Origin: Siphonodentalium dalli
Taxonomy: Eukaryota > Mollusca > Scaphopoda > Gadilida > Siphonodentaliidae
Direction of reading: 5' to 3'
Length of the DNA: 64,000 nt
Assembly: GCA_032622095.1 (NCBI GenBank)
Contig: CP136063.1
Coordinates: 13,743,814-13,807,813, forward strand
Shown: positions 25,161-34,660 of the stretch, one piece after another
Layout of the letters: each line of letters starts with the position of its first letter
How positions within the stretch are numbered: the stretch's first letter is position 1
Notes under the pieces: generated by a model
What the model was told of the DNA's origin: nothing
Databases searched by the model: none
The model's input: only the letters and a program-made list of their open reading frames with translations
Position numbers and translations under genes: made by a program

Positions 25161-25166
25161 ATTAGT

Positions 25167-26297
25167 TTAAGGAACAGGGTTATTATGTGTGGACCGGGTA
25201 GGTATGTCTGCTGCGTCGTGGAGGGCTTGGATTGGTGTGAAGATTGGCTGATGTAGAGCGATGCGGAGAGCTTTGTTTTGGACTTCCTGCAGGGTTTCGA
25301 TTGAGCTGTTGGAGGCTGCTGCTATGATGGGTGCGCCATACTCCATTACTTCGCGGACGTATAGTTTGAAGAGGTTGATGGTGGTCTGGCTGTTGGTTCC
25401 CCAGTCGGTACCTCTGAGACAACTTAGCATGTTTGTTCTTTTTCTGGCTTTGTCGGCGACTTTTTTGATGTGCGCGGCGAAGGTCATTCGTTGGTCGAGG
25501 GTGATTCCTAGTAGGATGGCTTGGTTGGATGGTTGAACGGTCTCGTTGTCTATCTTGATGTTGATAGTCTGTGTTGTTTTTCTCTGGTGGAATATGATGA
25601 GTTGGGTTTTCGTGGCGTTAAGTTTTATTCTCCATCTAGAGCACCATGTTGATAAGTCGTCGAGGGTCTTTTGTAATCGTTTTTGTAGGATCCTGGGATT
25701 TTTGTGTGTTGTCCAGAGTCCTAGGTCGTCTGCGAATTGTGAGATTTCTACGTTGTTTCTTGGGTTGGTGGGTATGTCATTGGCGTATATCAGGAAGAGG
25801 AGTGGGCTGAGTACTGATCCTTGTCGGGTTCCGGTGCGTAGGAATACTGGGCTGGGTGTGTCGTTGTTGATGCGGACGCTGAGTTGACGATCTTGTAGGA
25901 AAGAGGATACTAGTCGTGTGTATTTGCGGGCGATGTTGAGCTGGCTGAACTTGTGTCTTAGGCCGTCGTGCCATACGGAATCGAAGGCCTTCTCAACGTC
26001 AAGGAATACTGCAGCTGTTAACCAGTTTTTGCCAAGGGATAGTCGGGCGTCTTCAGCTAGTCGAACGATGTGTTCCATGCCTTCTTTGCCTTGTCGGTAG
26101 CCACGCTGCCACGGGTTGAAGAAGTTGGAGGATTCAAGGTGCTCTCGTAGTCGGCTGCTGATAATTCTTTCGAATAGTTTACCGGTACATTGGAGGAGGC
26201 TGATGGGTCGATAGTTGTTAGGAATGGCGCGGTTTTTGTCTGGCTTGGGTATCATAATTCCGACGGCGGTTTTCCATGCTGTTGGGAAGTATCCAAT
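25167..26297 (-). pseudogene. LINE ORF2, C-terminal RT part (3' of the insertion)
   Basis: Encodes reverse transcriptase palm and fingers of a non-LTR element. The piece begins with the 'GYFPTAWKTAV' motif that precedes 'IPKPDKNRAIPNNYRPISLL', then 'AVFLDVEKAFDSVWHDGL' (catalytic Asp of motif A), 'GTRQGSVLSPLLF' and 'SQFADDLGLW' (catalytic FADD). The post-RT region includes 'LNATKTQLIIFH' and 'LRGTDWG'. The frame is open to a stop at 25167. The upstream half lies 4.4 kb away at 30704-32266. The C-terminus seems short for a Jockey ORF2, so the 3' end may be truncated. Not functional without the N-terminal half. Confidence 0.92.
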
Positions 26298-26369
26298 GTC
26301 TTCCCTCTACTGGAAATAATTAATAACAAACACCCAATTATGTTTGGAAACCAGCCACGACGAGCGACT
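26298..26369 (-). repeat. Split direct repeat B2 (outer right terminus)
   Basis: 72 bp, the same as 27298-27369 at an exact offset of 1000. It forms the outer end of the element and abuts LINE sequence ('tatccaat'). Confidence 0.93.
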
Positions 26370-27071
26370 GTCCCGTTTATTGATCGTAAAGGCAGACCTG
26401 ACCACGTTAAGCATATAGTTACGTACAGCCCCAGTAACGACGGCGTCCCCACCGGCCAGAAAAAACCGCCATTCTTATTTTATATTTTTTTATATGGCGG
26501 AAATCTGTAACCAGCGCCTTTGTGGAGCCCGTCTGCAGGGTGAGAGGCTGGTCCTCATCTCGATATGATTGTGTGTATTCATGTTGTCATGAGCCCCAAT
26601 TTTTATATTGTCTGATACTCAATATTCAACAGTATGAATATGATCATAACCTTAAAAGTTATCTCCACCTTACCATGAATAATCAGCACATGCTATATTT
26701 AGTTATCGTCCCTTGGAAATAAAACATTGTGACCAACATGACATGAATACGCGAAAGTATATCCTAAATGTATATATATATGTATACAAGAAACCCACGC
26801 TGTAAGTAATAAACGTCTGAATCTGTCATGAGAAACTTCTGTGTGCTAGACCTAAGCTAGATTTGCTGAACCCAATTCAGTTGTAACGATACAAACAGAA
26901 ACCAACTACTCGCACAATGCGATTTATAATGAATCGTCTGTCAACATTCAAGATGCTTATCGTGTCTGAAATTTATATATAACATTGTCGGATGTTATTT
27001 TGAATTACTTTACATCCGGTCTTAGAAACTTGTATGTACAATAATTTGTTAACCAAAATTATTGTTAGGAA
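26370..27071 (-). other. Spacer between A2 and B2 of the tyrosine-recombinase element
   Basis: About 700 bp inside the element with no recognisable ORF. Just inside B2 are 'gaccacgttaagcatatag' and a GC-richer patch to about 26560. In many described split-repeat elements A2 and B2 lie close together, so a spacer this long is worth noting. Confidence 0.7.
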
Positions 27072-27297
27072 GTTTACGGAACGAACGTCGTTCTAGAAAT
27101 GAAACACTTCTCTGAACACGTGACCTCCCTTCGCTGTCGCGAAGCCCCATTGGCTGTTACCACGTCACGTGTTCATAAACAACCATAATTCCACCCAATC
27201 GCGGAAACCCTCCGTTTCCCGCGCTGTCTAATTATGTTAACCCGTATCGCCAAGACAAATGTTTTTCTCTATTACTACGAAACGCGAAAAACTATTA
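27072..27297 (-). repeat. Split direct repeat A2 (internal)
   Basis: 226 bp identical to 30477-30702 (offset 3405). It contains 'cacgtgacc...gtcacgtg' palindromic pieces and immediately adjoins B1, as expected for the internal A2-B1 junction that mirrors a circular intermediate. Confidence 0.93.
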
Positions 27298-27369
27298 GTC
27301 TTCCCTCTACTGGAAATAATTAATAACAAACACCCAATTATGTTTGGAAACCAGCCACGACGAGCGACT
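27298..27369 (-). repeat. Split direct repeat B1 (internal)
   Basis: 72 bp identical to 26298-26369. It lies just downstream of the recombinase stop codon (27444) and directly next to A2. Confidence 0.93.
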
Positions 27370-27443
27370 CTAGATTATGTCCAAAAGCACAGAAGAAAAC
27401 ACAACATGCCTCAATGTTTCATCATAGTATAAAATATAATCTC

Positions 27444-28448
27444 TTATAGACCCAATTTTCTAGAAACTTCCAGTCTGGACTCTAATGAATCCTGAACGTA
27501 ACCGTCTTTCGCGGTTTCGCTGCGCCATCTGCCATGGCGTTTCCAGCAGCGGTCATTAACCCCTGCGTTAGCAGCAGCGGTAGCACCCCCTGCTCTCAAT
27601 GAATGAGTACCTATGTTAGCGCTCGGCAACACTTCCCTCAGACGGGACATGATGCATTCCCGTGCCCTCGTGTAACTAATCTGCTTATCTTTGTATATAA
27701 GTTTACAATTTTCACCAGAACGAAACAATGGTCTGAATAAATATACATCATCAATTGTGGTCAGGCCTGCAGACATAAAATATTTATGCAACCAGTTGTA
27801 TGGACAAGCATCGGAAACACCTTTAACAACAACAACCTGCGAGCCAAGGCGATATTGATCTGTTTTGCTCTTTCTAATATTCATTGAAAAATGATTTTCC
27901 TTAAATTCTATGTCATTTGCTTTAAGAGCTATTAATTCTCCGAAACGCAGAAAAGCTGCAAAAGAAACTAGAATCATTGCAATATCTCGGATTATTAAAA
28001 GATCCGAACTTGATTTGTATTTTGAACACAAATCCAACAAAGCTTCGACTGGAAGTGCCTCTTTGCGTTGTATCGGTTTTGCTGATACACGTTTCGAAGA
28101 AGCCAATAAATTATGTATGAATGCATTATTTGTTGGGTCCGAATGACCGAAAATGCCATGAAAATGTTTAATTGCGTACTTCATAGATGAAATGACTCCG
28201 TATGAAACGCCTTTATCAATCATATCTGTCATGCACAATGCGATCTGAATAGGTTCAGCAGGTATTACTTTACCGCCAATCCCTTTAGCAAATGTCTCCC
28301 ACTTCCGGAACACAGAGAGGTACTTCCTGCTGGTGCCATCCGCTTTTGAAGCTAACAACAAGTCCGCCATTTTCTCTCCTAATCCCTCGGTCGTTGTCGA
28401 AACCCGCAAGCCACTGCCCTTCACTTTCTCCCGTATTGAAGATTTCAA
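27444..28448 (-). CDS. Tyrosine recombinase of the DIRS/Ngaro-type element
   Basis: A 334-residue open frame. The N-terminal half is a core-binding, SAM-like region ('TSRKYLSVFRKWETFA', ~39-54). The C-terminal half is the catalytic domain: Arg in 'AAFLRFGELIAL' (~165), Lys in 'RKSKTDQYRLG' (~193), the H-x-x-R box 'HSLRAGGATAAA' (~278-281), 'RHGRWRS' (~299) and the nucleophilic Tyr in 'KDGYVQDS' (~313). That is the full R-K-H-R-H/W-Y set, so the enzyme could be active. It would insert the circular DNA copy by site-specific strand exchange at a short shared core. It lies 50 bp downstream of the RT-RNase H ORF on the same strand and could be translated from the same RNA or a spliced form. No stop or frameshift seen. 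Confidence 0.93.
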   Translation of the reverse strand: MKSSIREKVKGSGLRVSTTTEGLGEKMADLLLASKADGTSRKYLSVFRKWETFAKGIGGKVIPAEPIQIALCMTDMIDKGVSYGVISSMKYAIKHFHGIFGHSDPTNNAFIHNLLASSKRVSAKPIQRKEALPVEALLDLCSKYKSSSDLLIIRDIAMILVSFAAFLRFGELIALKANDIEFKENHFSMNIRKSKTDQYRLGSQVVVVKGVSDACPYNWLHKYFMSAGLTTIDDVYLFRPLFRSGENCKLIYKDKQISYTRARECIMSRLREVLPSANIGTHSLRAGGATAAANAGVNDRCWKRHGRWRSETAKDGYVQDSLESRLEVSRKLGL

Positions 28449-28498
28449 ACCTGATAGAAATGATTTATGAAATAATTATCATGCCTTATATAAACACA

Positions 28499-30313
28499 TC
28501 ATGCTTCAAATCTTACTGCTGCCATGGAAAATCTCATTGGATCCTCACCAAAAACCCCATTGATACCTCTCCCTGGCTGTAATAAGCCTCTATTTCCAAG
28601 ATCTACCATTTCGATCTTCCCTTTTAATAACAGGTCTACAATCTTAGGCCAAAAATTGCTCGACTGCCATATTGGCAACACCAATGTACCTCGTGACCCT
28701 TCTGAAACCATTTTGTTTATAACTTTCAGAATCAGTTTAGGCGGGGGAACCAACCAGTTATTTTCGCCGATCCAAAATTGTGAAAATGCATCTATAGCTG
28801 ATGTGCCTGGGCACCACCAACGCGAATTGAACGATTCCACGTTTTTATTATAATCAGATGCGAAACGATCTGATGTATGAGGACCCCATCGTTCATCCAA
28901 ATACATAAAAATGCCTGTTTCTACTTTCCAATCGTCCGAATCGAAACATTTACTAAGCATATCAGCTTTTACGTTCTGTTCCCTTGGAACCCAAACAGGG
29001 GACAACTTTATGTCGTTCACGTCGCATATGTCATGTATGTTCAATGCGACCGTTTGCAAATGTGGGTGTCTACTGCCCGTTTTAGTTATTTGGGCTGCGG
29101 CTTTGTTATCGGTGTACCATTTTAACCGCTTACCCGCCAGTTTCCGACTGACAGACCTGCATACTCGATTCATAGCCTCTAGCTCACGCCAAGTGGAACT
29201 CGAGTTGCGCTCTTCCAGTGACCACGAACCAATCACTTCCGACTCGTCCATATCCGGGACGAAACCGCCATAACCAGTACTGGAGGCATCGGTAAACACC
29301 TCCGTGGTGTAACCACCTGGACTGACCAAGTCCTGACCGTTCATTGACTGAATATTGTCTTTCCAAAACCTCAACTCGTTTGCCGCTTCCGCGCAAACGG
29401 GTACCGGCGAGTCCCAACTCGCTTTATACGCCAACGCGTTGTACATATAGCGACTTTTCAGTCTAACCACCGATTCCACGGCACCGTTCATTGATATCAG
29501 TTGGCCGACTACGGCGGCTAACGCGCGCGCTTGCACAAAACCGTCGCGCCTTTGCGTTTGCTCCTCCACTCGTTTAATAGCTTGTATCAATCTCTGAATC
29601 CGAATATCTGAAACGGATACTCGCCCGTGTACCGTGTCCCAATCCAAACCTAACCATCTGGCGCTCGTTTTCGGAAACCAAGTGCATTTTTTGTATGAAA
29701 TCAAAAATCCGAAATCTATCAAATCTTGCTCGACTTTCTCGCTCAAAGAAGCTGCCGCTTGAATACTTTGAGCACCTGCGATTCCGTCATCTAGGTACAT
29801 TATTACCTTGTGCCCCTCTGAACGCCACAATTTGGTGACAAATCTTGTCAATTTGGTATATATAAACGCCGCTGTCGAAATTCCAAATGGTAAAACATTG
29901 TATACAAAGAAAGTTTCTCGCCCGTTTAATAGCCAGGAGAAACCTAGATAAGTTCTGAAGGAATGAAATATTTCGACTGAATGATATGCACTTCGAAGAT
30001 CAAAAGTGAACATATAATCGCCCATTGAGAACATTTCTCTGGCAACCGAGCCGTTTTCCAGAGTAAATTTGAAACTGGCCAAAGAGTGATTTATATGTCG
30101 ACAGTCAAGTACCATACGTTGTTTGCCTTCCCTATTCGTTGCCACGGTAAGCGGGTTAACTACGACCGGCTTATCATTTACTTGAGAAATGCAATTTAAT
30201 TCCAATAATTTTTCTATTTCCGTTCTTACAAACTCTGAATTGTCCCGTGCCGATTTGTTATTTCTCAGACAACACTCCGTTGGAACCGTTAAAAATGGCA
30301 ACTTATTCTTCAT
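28499..30313 (-). CDS. Reverse transcriptase / RNase H of the DIRS/Ngaro-type element
   Basis: A 604-residue open frame. RT: 'RMVLDCRHINHSL' (~69-81), 'FTFDLRSAYHSVEI' with the motif A Asp (~104), 'VLPFGISTAAFIYTKLTR' and the catalytic 'IMYLDDGIAG' (YLDD, ~175). RNase H: 'TEVFTDASSTGYGG' (~341), 'STWRELEAMN' (Glu), 'LKWYTDNKAA' (Asp) and 'NVKADMLSK' (Asp), a full D-E-D-D set. The tail ('DRFASDYN', 'WWCPGTSAIDAF', 'LVPPPKLILKVI', 'TLVLPIW') is typical of the DIRS group between RNase H and recombinase. No protease or integrase is present, which agrees with the YR class. Its ATG overlaps the stop of a short upstream ORF in another frame, so frameshift or re-initiation may couple them. A methyltransferase domain, found in some DIRS relatives, is not seen. 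Confidence 0.93.
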   Translation of the reverse strand: MKNKLPFLTVPTECCLRNNKSARDNSEFVRTEIEKLLELNCISQVNDKPVVVNPLTVATNREGKQRMVLDCRHINHSLASFKFTLENGSVAREMFSMGDYMFTFDLRSAYHSVEIFHSFRTYLGFSWLLNGRETFFVYNVLPFGISTAAFIYTKLTRFVTKLWRSEGHKVIMYLDDGIAGAQSIQAAASLSEKVEQDLIDFGFLISYKKCTWFPKTSARWLGLDWDTVHGRVSVSDIRIQRLIQAIKRVEEQTQRRDGFVQARALAAVVGQLISMNGAVESVVRLKSRYMYNALAYKASWDSPVPVCAEAANELRFWKDNIQSMNGQDLVSPGGYTTEVFTDASSTGYGGFVPDMDESEVIGSWSLEERNSSSTWRELEAMNRVCRSVSRKLAGKRLKWYTDNKAAAQITKTGSRHPHLQTVALNIHDICDVNDIKLSPVWVPREQNVKADMLSKCFDSDDWKVETGIFMYLDERWGPHTSDRFASDYNKNVESFNSRWWCPGTSAIDAFSQFWIGENNWLVPPPKLILKVINKMVSEGSRGTLVLPIWQSSNFWPKIVDLLLKGKIEMVDLGNRGLLQPGRGINGVFGEDPMRFSMAAVRFEA

Positions 30314-30470
30314 TACTTTGCCTCTTAAATTTGAATTTGTCTGCTCCCGGTTTCTCAGCGTCGGCGCTAACGCATTTTGTTAGCTTTTTATCTATTAATA
30401 CGCTAAGTTGACCCAAAAGATCCGACTGCGATGATTTAATGGCGTCGCTAATTTTTAAATCGATGTCCAT
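30303..30470 (-). CDS. Short ORF1 (55 aa) overlapping the RT start
   Basis: ATG at 30470, TAA at 30305-30303. It begins 'MDIDLKISDAIKSSQSDLLG', then 'LSVLIDKKLT' and a basic end 'KFKFKRQSNEE'. It starts 7 bp inside repeat A1. The RT ORF begins within its last codons ('AATGAAGAATAA'). It occupies the place of a Gag-like ORF1 but is far shorter than usual Gag, so it may be a remnant, a leader peptide, or the N-terminus of a frameshift fusion. No zinc knuckle. Function unknown. Confidence 0.55.
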   Translation of the reverse strand: MDIDLKISDAIKSSQSDLLGQLSVLIDKKLTKCVSADAEKPGADKFKFKRQSNEE

Positions 30471-30476
30471 TTTGAT

Positions 30477-30702
30477 GTTTACGGAACGAACGTCGTTCTA
30501 GAAATGAAACACTTCTCTGAACACGTGACCTCCCTTCGCTGTCGCGAAGCCCCATTGGCTGTTACCACGTCACGTGTTCATAAACAACCATAATTCCACC
30601 CAATCGCGGAAACCCTCCGTTTCCCGCGCTGTCTAATTATGTTAACCCGTATCGCCAAGACAAATGTTTTTCTCTATTACTACGAAACGCGAAAAACTAT
30701 TA
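30477..30702 (-). repeat. Split direct repeat A1 (left terminus of the element)
   Basis: 226 bp identical to 27072-27297. As the 5' end of the element it probably carries the promoter; no TATA box is obvious. It abuts LINE ORF2 sequence ('ggtcaggcaggcg') at 30704. Confidence 0.93.
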
Positions 30703-30703
30703 G

Positions 30704-32266
30704 GTCAGGCAGGCGTTGACTAGAAGGAGTAGTCTGGCGAAGAAGGCTGGAGGGGCTTGTCGTAGGATGGAGTATGTGATGCTGTCGTTGCCTGGTGCTG
30801 AGTTGCCCTTTCCCTTCTTTAGGTTAGATGCGATTTCGTCCTGTGTGATTGGAGGTGCTACGGGGAAGACGTCATCGTGGTCGTTGGTGGTACTTGGAAG
30901 TGGTTTGAAGAGGTCGGGGTTGTCTTTGATGTGGTTTTCTACAGTTGCTTTGAAGGCGTCGTCGTAGGCTGGGCCTTGGTGGGTGTTGTGGATTTTTTGC
31001 AGGTTGTCGGCGAAGGCTTCTGCTTTTTCTTTGTCTCCTGAGGTCAGGCTGCCATCGGTTTTTTAGGGGTTTTTCTGTGCTGTTGTTGTTTTTTCCTGTG
31101 CCGGTAAGGGATTTGAAGGTACTCCAGAAGTTTCTGTTCATTCTTTTATCGCCGAGTTCGGTTGTCGACCGCTGCCAGGATGCTTGTTTTTCTTTTTTGA
31201 CTGCCGCTTTGACTTGTCTGTTCGTGTTGTTGTAAAGATTTCGGTAGTACATATCGTTTGGGTTTTTCTGCTGGAGTCTTCTTAGCTTGCGTTTAAGTCG
31301 GATCATTTTCAGAGTTTCGGGGGATACTCGCCATGCTGTGGTGTTGACTTGTTGTTTCGGGCATGCTGTATCTAGGGCTGATTCGAGGGTTTGGGATAGG
31401 TGCTGGCATGTCGCGTCAATGTCTCTGGTTGATGTGATGGGTGAGTTGTCTATGCTGTTGGTGAGTTTTTGTCGGAAACTGTCCCAGTCGGCTTTATTTA
31501 GGTTGCGGCGGAGGGTTTTCGGGTGGCGGTCGGTTGAAGCATTGCTGGATATTATGTGTACGGGTAGGTGGTCGCTGGAGACGTCGCCAATATAGCACAT
31601 GATTCCTTTAGTTGCGATGGATGGAGTGGCGATGGCTATGTCTAGGATGTCCCATTTGTTGGTCGCCGCGTGGTGATGTGTTGGTTCGTCTATGTTGTTT
31701 AGTATGAGTAGATCAAGATCTTCGATTATATTGAACATTCGGTCGCCGTTTCTGTTGGTATCTTTACAACCGTAGTAGGTGTGCTTCGCGTTGTAGTCTC
31801 CGATGAAGATGCAGTGGCGGTGAGTTGGTGTGAAGTGTTTGAAGGAGGCATTGCTGAGGTCTGTGTTTGGCGGGTTGTATGTGGCGACGATGGCAGTTTT
31901 TGCATTGCGAATGGTGACTTCTACTGCCAGTGTTTCTTCGTCTAGGTCGTCGGTATTGAGCATGGCGTGTTTCAGGTCTTTATGGACGAGGCGAGCGACC
32001 CCACCACCGTAGACGTTACGGTCACGGCGGGCGATTTTGTAGTTGGTGAAGCTAACCCTGCTGTTGTCGTTGAGTTTGGTTTCGTTGATGGCGATAACGT
32101 CTGGTTGTTGGTCGGTGATATACTCTTGAAGAATTTGGCGTTTTGCCGATAGTCCGTTTATGTTAACGTGGAGTAGGTGAAAAGAGTGGTTTTGTGTGTG
32201 TTGTGATGTGTCGGGCATGTTGTGTGTGGGGCGTGCTGTTGTAGTCTGTTTGGTCGTGTCAGTCAT
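30704..32266 (-). pseudogene. LINE ORF2, AP endonuclease and start of RT (5' of the insertion)
   Basis: Starts 'MTDTTKQTTTARPTHNMPD'. The endonuclease domain shows 'LLHVNINGLSAKR' (Asn), 'DVIAINETKL' (catalytic Glu), 'CIFIGDYNAKHTYYGC' (GD.NA.h) and 'YIGDVSSDHLPVHI' (SDH). Together these are the standard APE motifs that nick target DNA for target-primed reverse transcription. The linker 'RRNLNKADWDSFRQKL' follows. Near 31060 an extra or missing A in an A-run shifts the frame; the downstream frame continues with 'DEIASNLKKGKGNSAPG' and 'NACLT', where the tyrosine-recombinase element cuts in. Inactive because of both the frameshift and the insertion. Confidence 0.9.
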
Positions 32267-32322
32267 TGTAGGTGTTACAATCGGCTTGTGTGTTTGGGCG
32301 TGTCAGCGTTGGCTGTGTTGTT

Positions 32323-33830
32323 TTAACGTCTGCATGTGGACTGTTGGATGGTTTCTTTTGTGAGTTGAGTTTTGTATATGGTGTTGACAGCATGTTCGAC
32401 GTATTGACACACGCTGGCTTTGGTATTTCGTGGATCTCTTTGTTTGTCAGATAGGGCGCTGACAATGGTCGATGTTATTACAGCTGCAAGCTTTAGGGTT
32501 TCAGTGATGTCGGCGGGTTTGCTTGTGGCGGCTGTGTATGTGAGCTTTTGTGTTTCATTTGATGTCACTTCAGTTTTGAAAACTGTGCATCCCTTGTATG
32601 CTGAGTGGTGATCACTGTCGCAGTTCGCGCATCTTTTGATGTTACTGGTTCATTCCTGGTGCTTGTGATTTCCCGCGCAATTTTTGCAGATTGTGTCGTT
32701 GCTTTTGCAGAATTCGGCCGTGTGATTGAACTTTTGGCATTTGAAGCACTGGGTTACGTGTGGTCGTTTTTTGTATTCGATGACTTTGTATTTGTTTACG
32801 TTGGAGCCTATTCTGACGCCGTTCATTATAAGTTGCTTTGCTTCTCTGTCGTCGCAGGTGATTTTAACTTTCCATGTTGGTTGGTTGTCATGGGAGCTCT
32901 TTAGTCTTTGTACAGTGTATTTGTCGCCAATGTCTTGTTTAATGTCGTCATCTGTGACAGATGGAGGTATGCCACATATAACGGCTTTATGGGCTGTTGG
33001 TGTGCTCTGTCGACGCCTTCCGTTGGTTAGACGGAACGTAATGTTGTTGTCTTTGAAAGCTGGGAGGTCTTTTGCTTTTGTCAGTAGATATTGCTTTGTT
33101 TCATCATTCTGGGGATAGATTAGCAGAGTGCCGCCTCTGGTTGTTGATGTCCGGATGGGATATTTTGTCGTGATTGTTCTATGGAGGAAATGTGGACTCT
33201 GCTTCATCTCGCTGGTAAGATTTTCGACTATTATGATGTCTCTTCGCTTGGTTGGTTTGTTGCTGGAGTCGTTGGTCGCTTGTCGTTCGGGTTCTTTTGT
33301 CGGGCCAGGCTGTTTGTGCGTTCTGATCTTTTTGGCTGGCGTGCTGATAGGGCTGATAGGGTCTGGGATCATGCTCGCTTTTCGTCTTCTTTTGTTTTTG
33401 AATATGGTGGCGAATTCTTCGTCGGATATGTCTTCTTCAGCGTCTGTCATTTCAACTTCGATGTTTTCTTCGTGGGCGGTTTCATTTTTTTCTGATGGTA
33501 CGGAGGTTGCTGGAGTTGGTGGAGCCGGTAATTTTGAGGCGAAGTCTGGAACTGGAATCGACGTGGCTGGAGTAGTGATGTTCTTTTCGGTCTTGTTTTT
33601 GTTCTTTTTGTCTCGTTTGTTTGAAAATTTGTCTGATGTTTGCCGTTTTTCTGGTAGGCGCTCGACCAACTTTGCGAGAGATGCCCGGCACCCAGCAAGG
33701 TCTAACCGGACACCGGCTAACTGTTCCTTCAGGAATTTGTTATCTGCTTTTAGAGTGTCAATAAGTGTTGTATCCGAATCGGCGCACTGAGAAGGGCACT
33801 GCTAAGCTGATATTTTTTTTATTGGCCATG
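32323..33830 (-). pseudogene. LINE ORF1 (Gag-like, CCHC zinc knuckles)
   Basis: The N-terminus, after an apparent frameshift near 33790, carries a heptad-like stretch ('LIDTLKADNKFLKEQLAGVR') suggesting a coiled coil. An acidic/basic low-complexity region with 'KNKRRRKAS' and an RRM-like/PRE_C2HC-type region ('KAVICGIPPSVTDDDI') follow. Then come knuckles 'CFKCQKFNHTAEFC' and 'CKNCAGNHKHQE'. The last Cys of the second knuckle is replaced by a TGA (32652-32650), and the frame continues with a third knuckle 'CANCDSDHHSAYKGC' to a stop at 32323. Intact ORF1 would bind the LINE RNA as an RNP. Confidence 0.85.
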
Positions 33831-33998
33831 TCTAACGTTAGCAATTTGTGAGTTTACTCTTTAAAGTTTTAGCAAATTTATAAAAAGTTTACTCTTCAAA
33901 GTAAGCAATTTACTCTTGAAGTAAGCAATTTTATAAGGTTTAAGATTGTCCTGGGAGCGCTGCTGACTCGATGAGGTTGTCCTGTGAGTGCTGCTGAC

Positions 33999-34505
33999 TC
34001 GAATGTGGTGGGAAATGAATCTTGTGAAACCGAGGGTGTGGCACGACAATTATATATAGACACATATAAGAACAATCATAAATCATTCAATGTCAATCTG
34101 TGTGGGCTGATAATAAGTCCTGATCATCCTATCCTCGGGGCAAGTCCAAATGGGCTTGTTTATTGCAAGTGCTGTGGTGATGGCATTCTGGAAATAAAAA
34201 GTACATTCAAACACAAAAAGAGTACTATTGATGTCATTCTGGATGACCCATGTTACCACCTATACAGGAACAATAATGGTGACATTTCATTGAAAGAGAC
34301 CAGTGTGTGGTATAAACAAATACAGTGCCAGCTGATTGTTTGCCAAAAGAAATATTGTGACTTTGTATTCTACATTAAAGGTGGCAACACCAAAAAGCAT
34401 TCCATTATTACAGAGAGGATCTACCCGGACGAGAGTTATATAACAAGAGTTGATAAAGTGTTAACTGTTTATGAAAGATTTGTTGTTGCCGAGTTACTCA
34501 AATGA
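33999..34505 (+). pseudogene. 5'-truncated YqaJ-type (lambda-exonuclease-like) nuclease of an ISL2EU element
   Basis: About 168 residues match the core of YqaJ-family nucleases carried by ISL2EU/Harbinger-related transposons. 'ETEGVARQLYID' corresponds to the 'E..A...Y' helix. 'LCGLIISPDHPILGASPNGLV' corresponds to the block usually ending GASPDG. 'GDGILEIKSTF' is the E-x-K metal-binding block. 'YKQIQCQLIVCQKKYCDFVFYI' fits the Q..Mq...w.Df.v strand. The usual catalytic Asp of GASPDG is Asn here, which should weaken or abolish metal binding. The N-terminal third is absent, cut off near 33999 next to two 'ctgctgactcga' repeats. The gene converges on the transposase at 35009-37226, as expected for a two-gene element. 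Broken. Confidence 0.8.
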
Positions 34506-34660
34506 ATACAAGTACAACTGCATATTGTTAATAAAGCCTTTCATAAACATTTAACACGTTATAAACTCTTGTTCGGGTAGATCCTCTCTGTAATAATGGA
34601 ATGCTTTTTTGTGTTCCCGAGTTACTCAAATGATCGCAAATACAAATGCCTATTGTTAAT
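34389..34660. repeat. Local inverted and direct duplication at the YqaJ 3' end
   Basis: 'aaaaagcattccattattac' and following bases (about 34389-34447) reappear inverted at about 34558-34615. 'gagttactcaaatga' plus 'ttgttaataaagcctt' (34491-34545) reappears directly at about 34619-34668. The arrangement looks like a template-switch rearrangement at the gene's end. No gene between 34670 and 35008. Confidence 0.7.

Larger units (their letters stand above)
26298..30703 (-). mobile_element. DIRS/Ngaro-type tyrosine-recombinase retrotransposon with split direct repeats
   Basis: On the minus strand the order is A1 (30702-30477), small ORF, RT-RNase H, tyrosine recombinase, B1 (27369-27298), A2 (27297-27072), a ~700-bp spacer, then B2 (26369-26298). 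A1/A2 (226 bp) and B1/B2 (72 bp) look identical. This A1-ORFs-B1A2-B2 plan is the signature of split-direct-repeat YR elements (Ngaro, PAT); such elements replicate through a circular intermediate and integrate without target-site duplication. Here only a single shared G can be assigned to both junctions (26298 and 30703). The element lies inside LINE ORF2 and interrupts it between the Thr of 'NACLT' and the codons for 'GYFPTAW'. All main ORFs are open, so it may be recent and possibly active. Confidence 0.93.
25167..33830 (-). mobile_element. Jockey-like LINE interrupted by a tyrosine-recombinase element
   Basis: Reading on the minus strand: ORF1 with CCHC zinc knuckles (33830-32323), ORF2 with an AP endonuclease (from 32266), the start of the RT region (to 30704), a 4.4-kb foreign insertion (30703-26298), then the rest of the RT (26297-25167). 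Without the insertion the element is about 4.26 kb, a usual Jockey-group size. Codons join in frame across the insertion (see the two ORF2 entries), so one continuous ORF2 was split. Decay: stop in ORF1, frameshift in ORF2 near 31060, plus the insertion. Confidence 0.9.

Noticed and set aside
25167-30313. One large retroelement with two RT domains
   Set aside because: The A/B repeats delimit 26298-30703 exactly and LINE codons continue on both sides, so it is a nested insertion.
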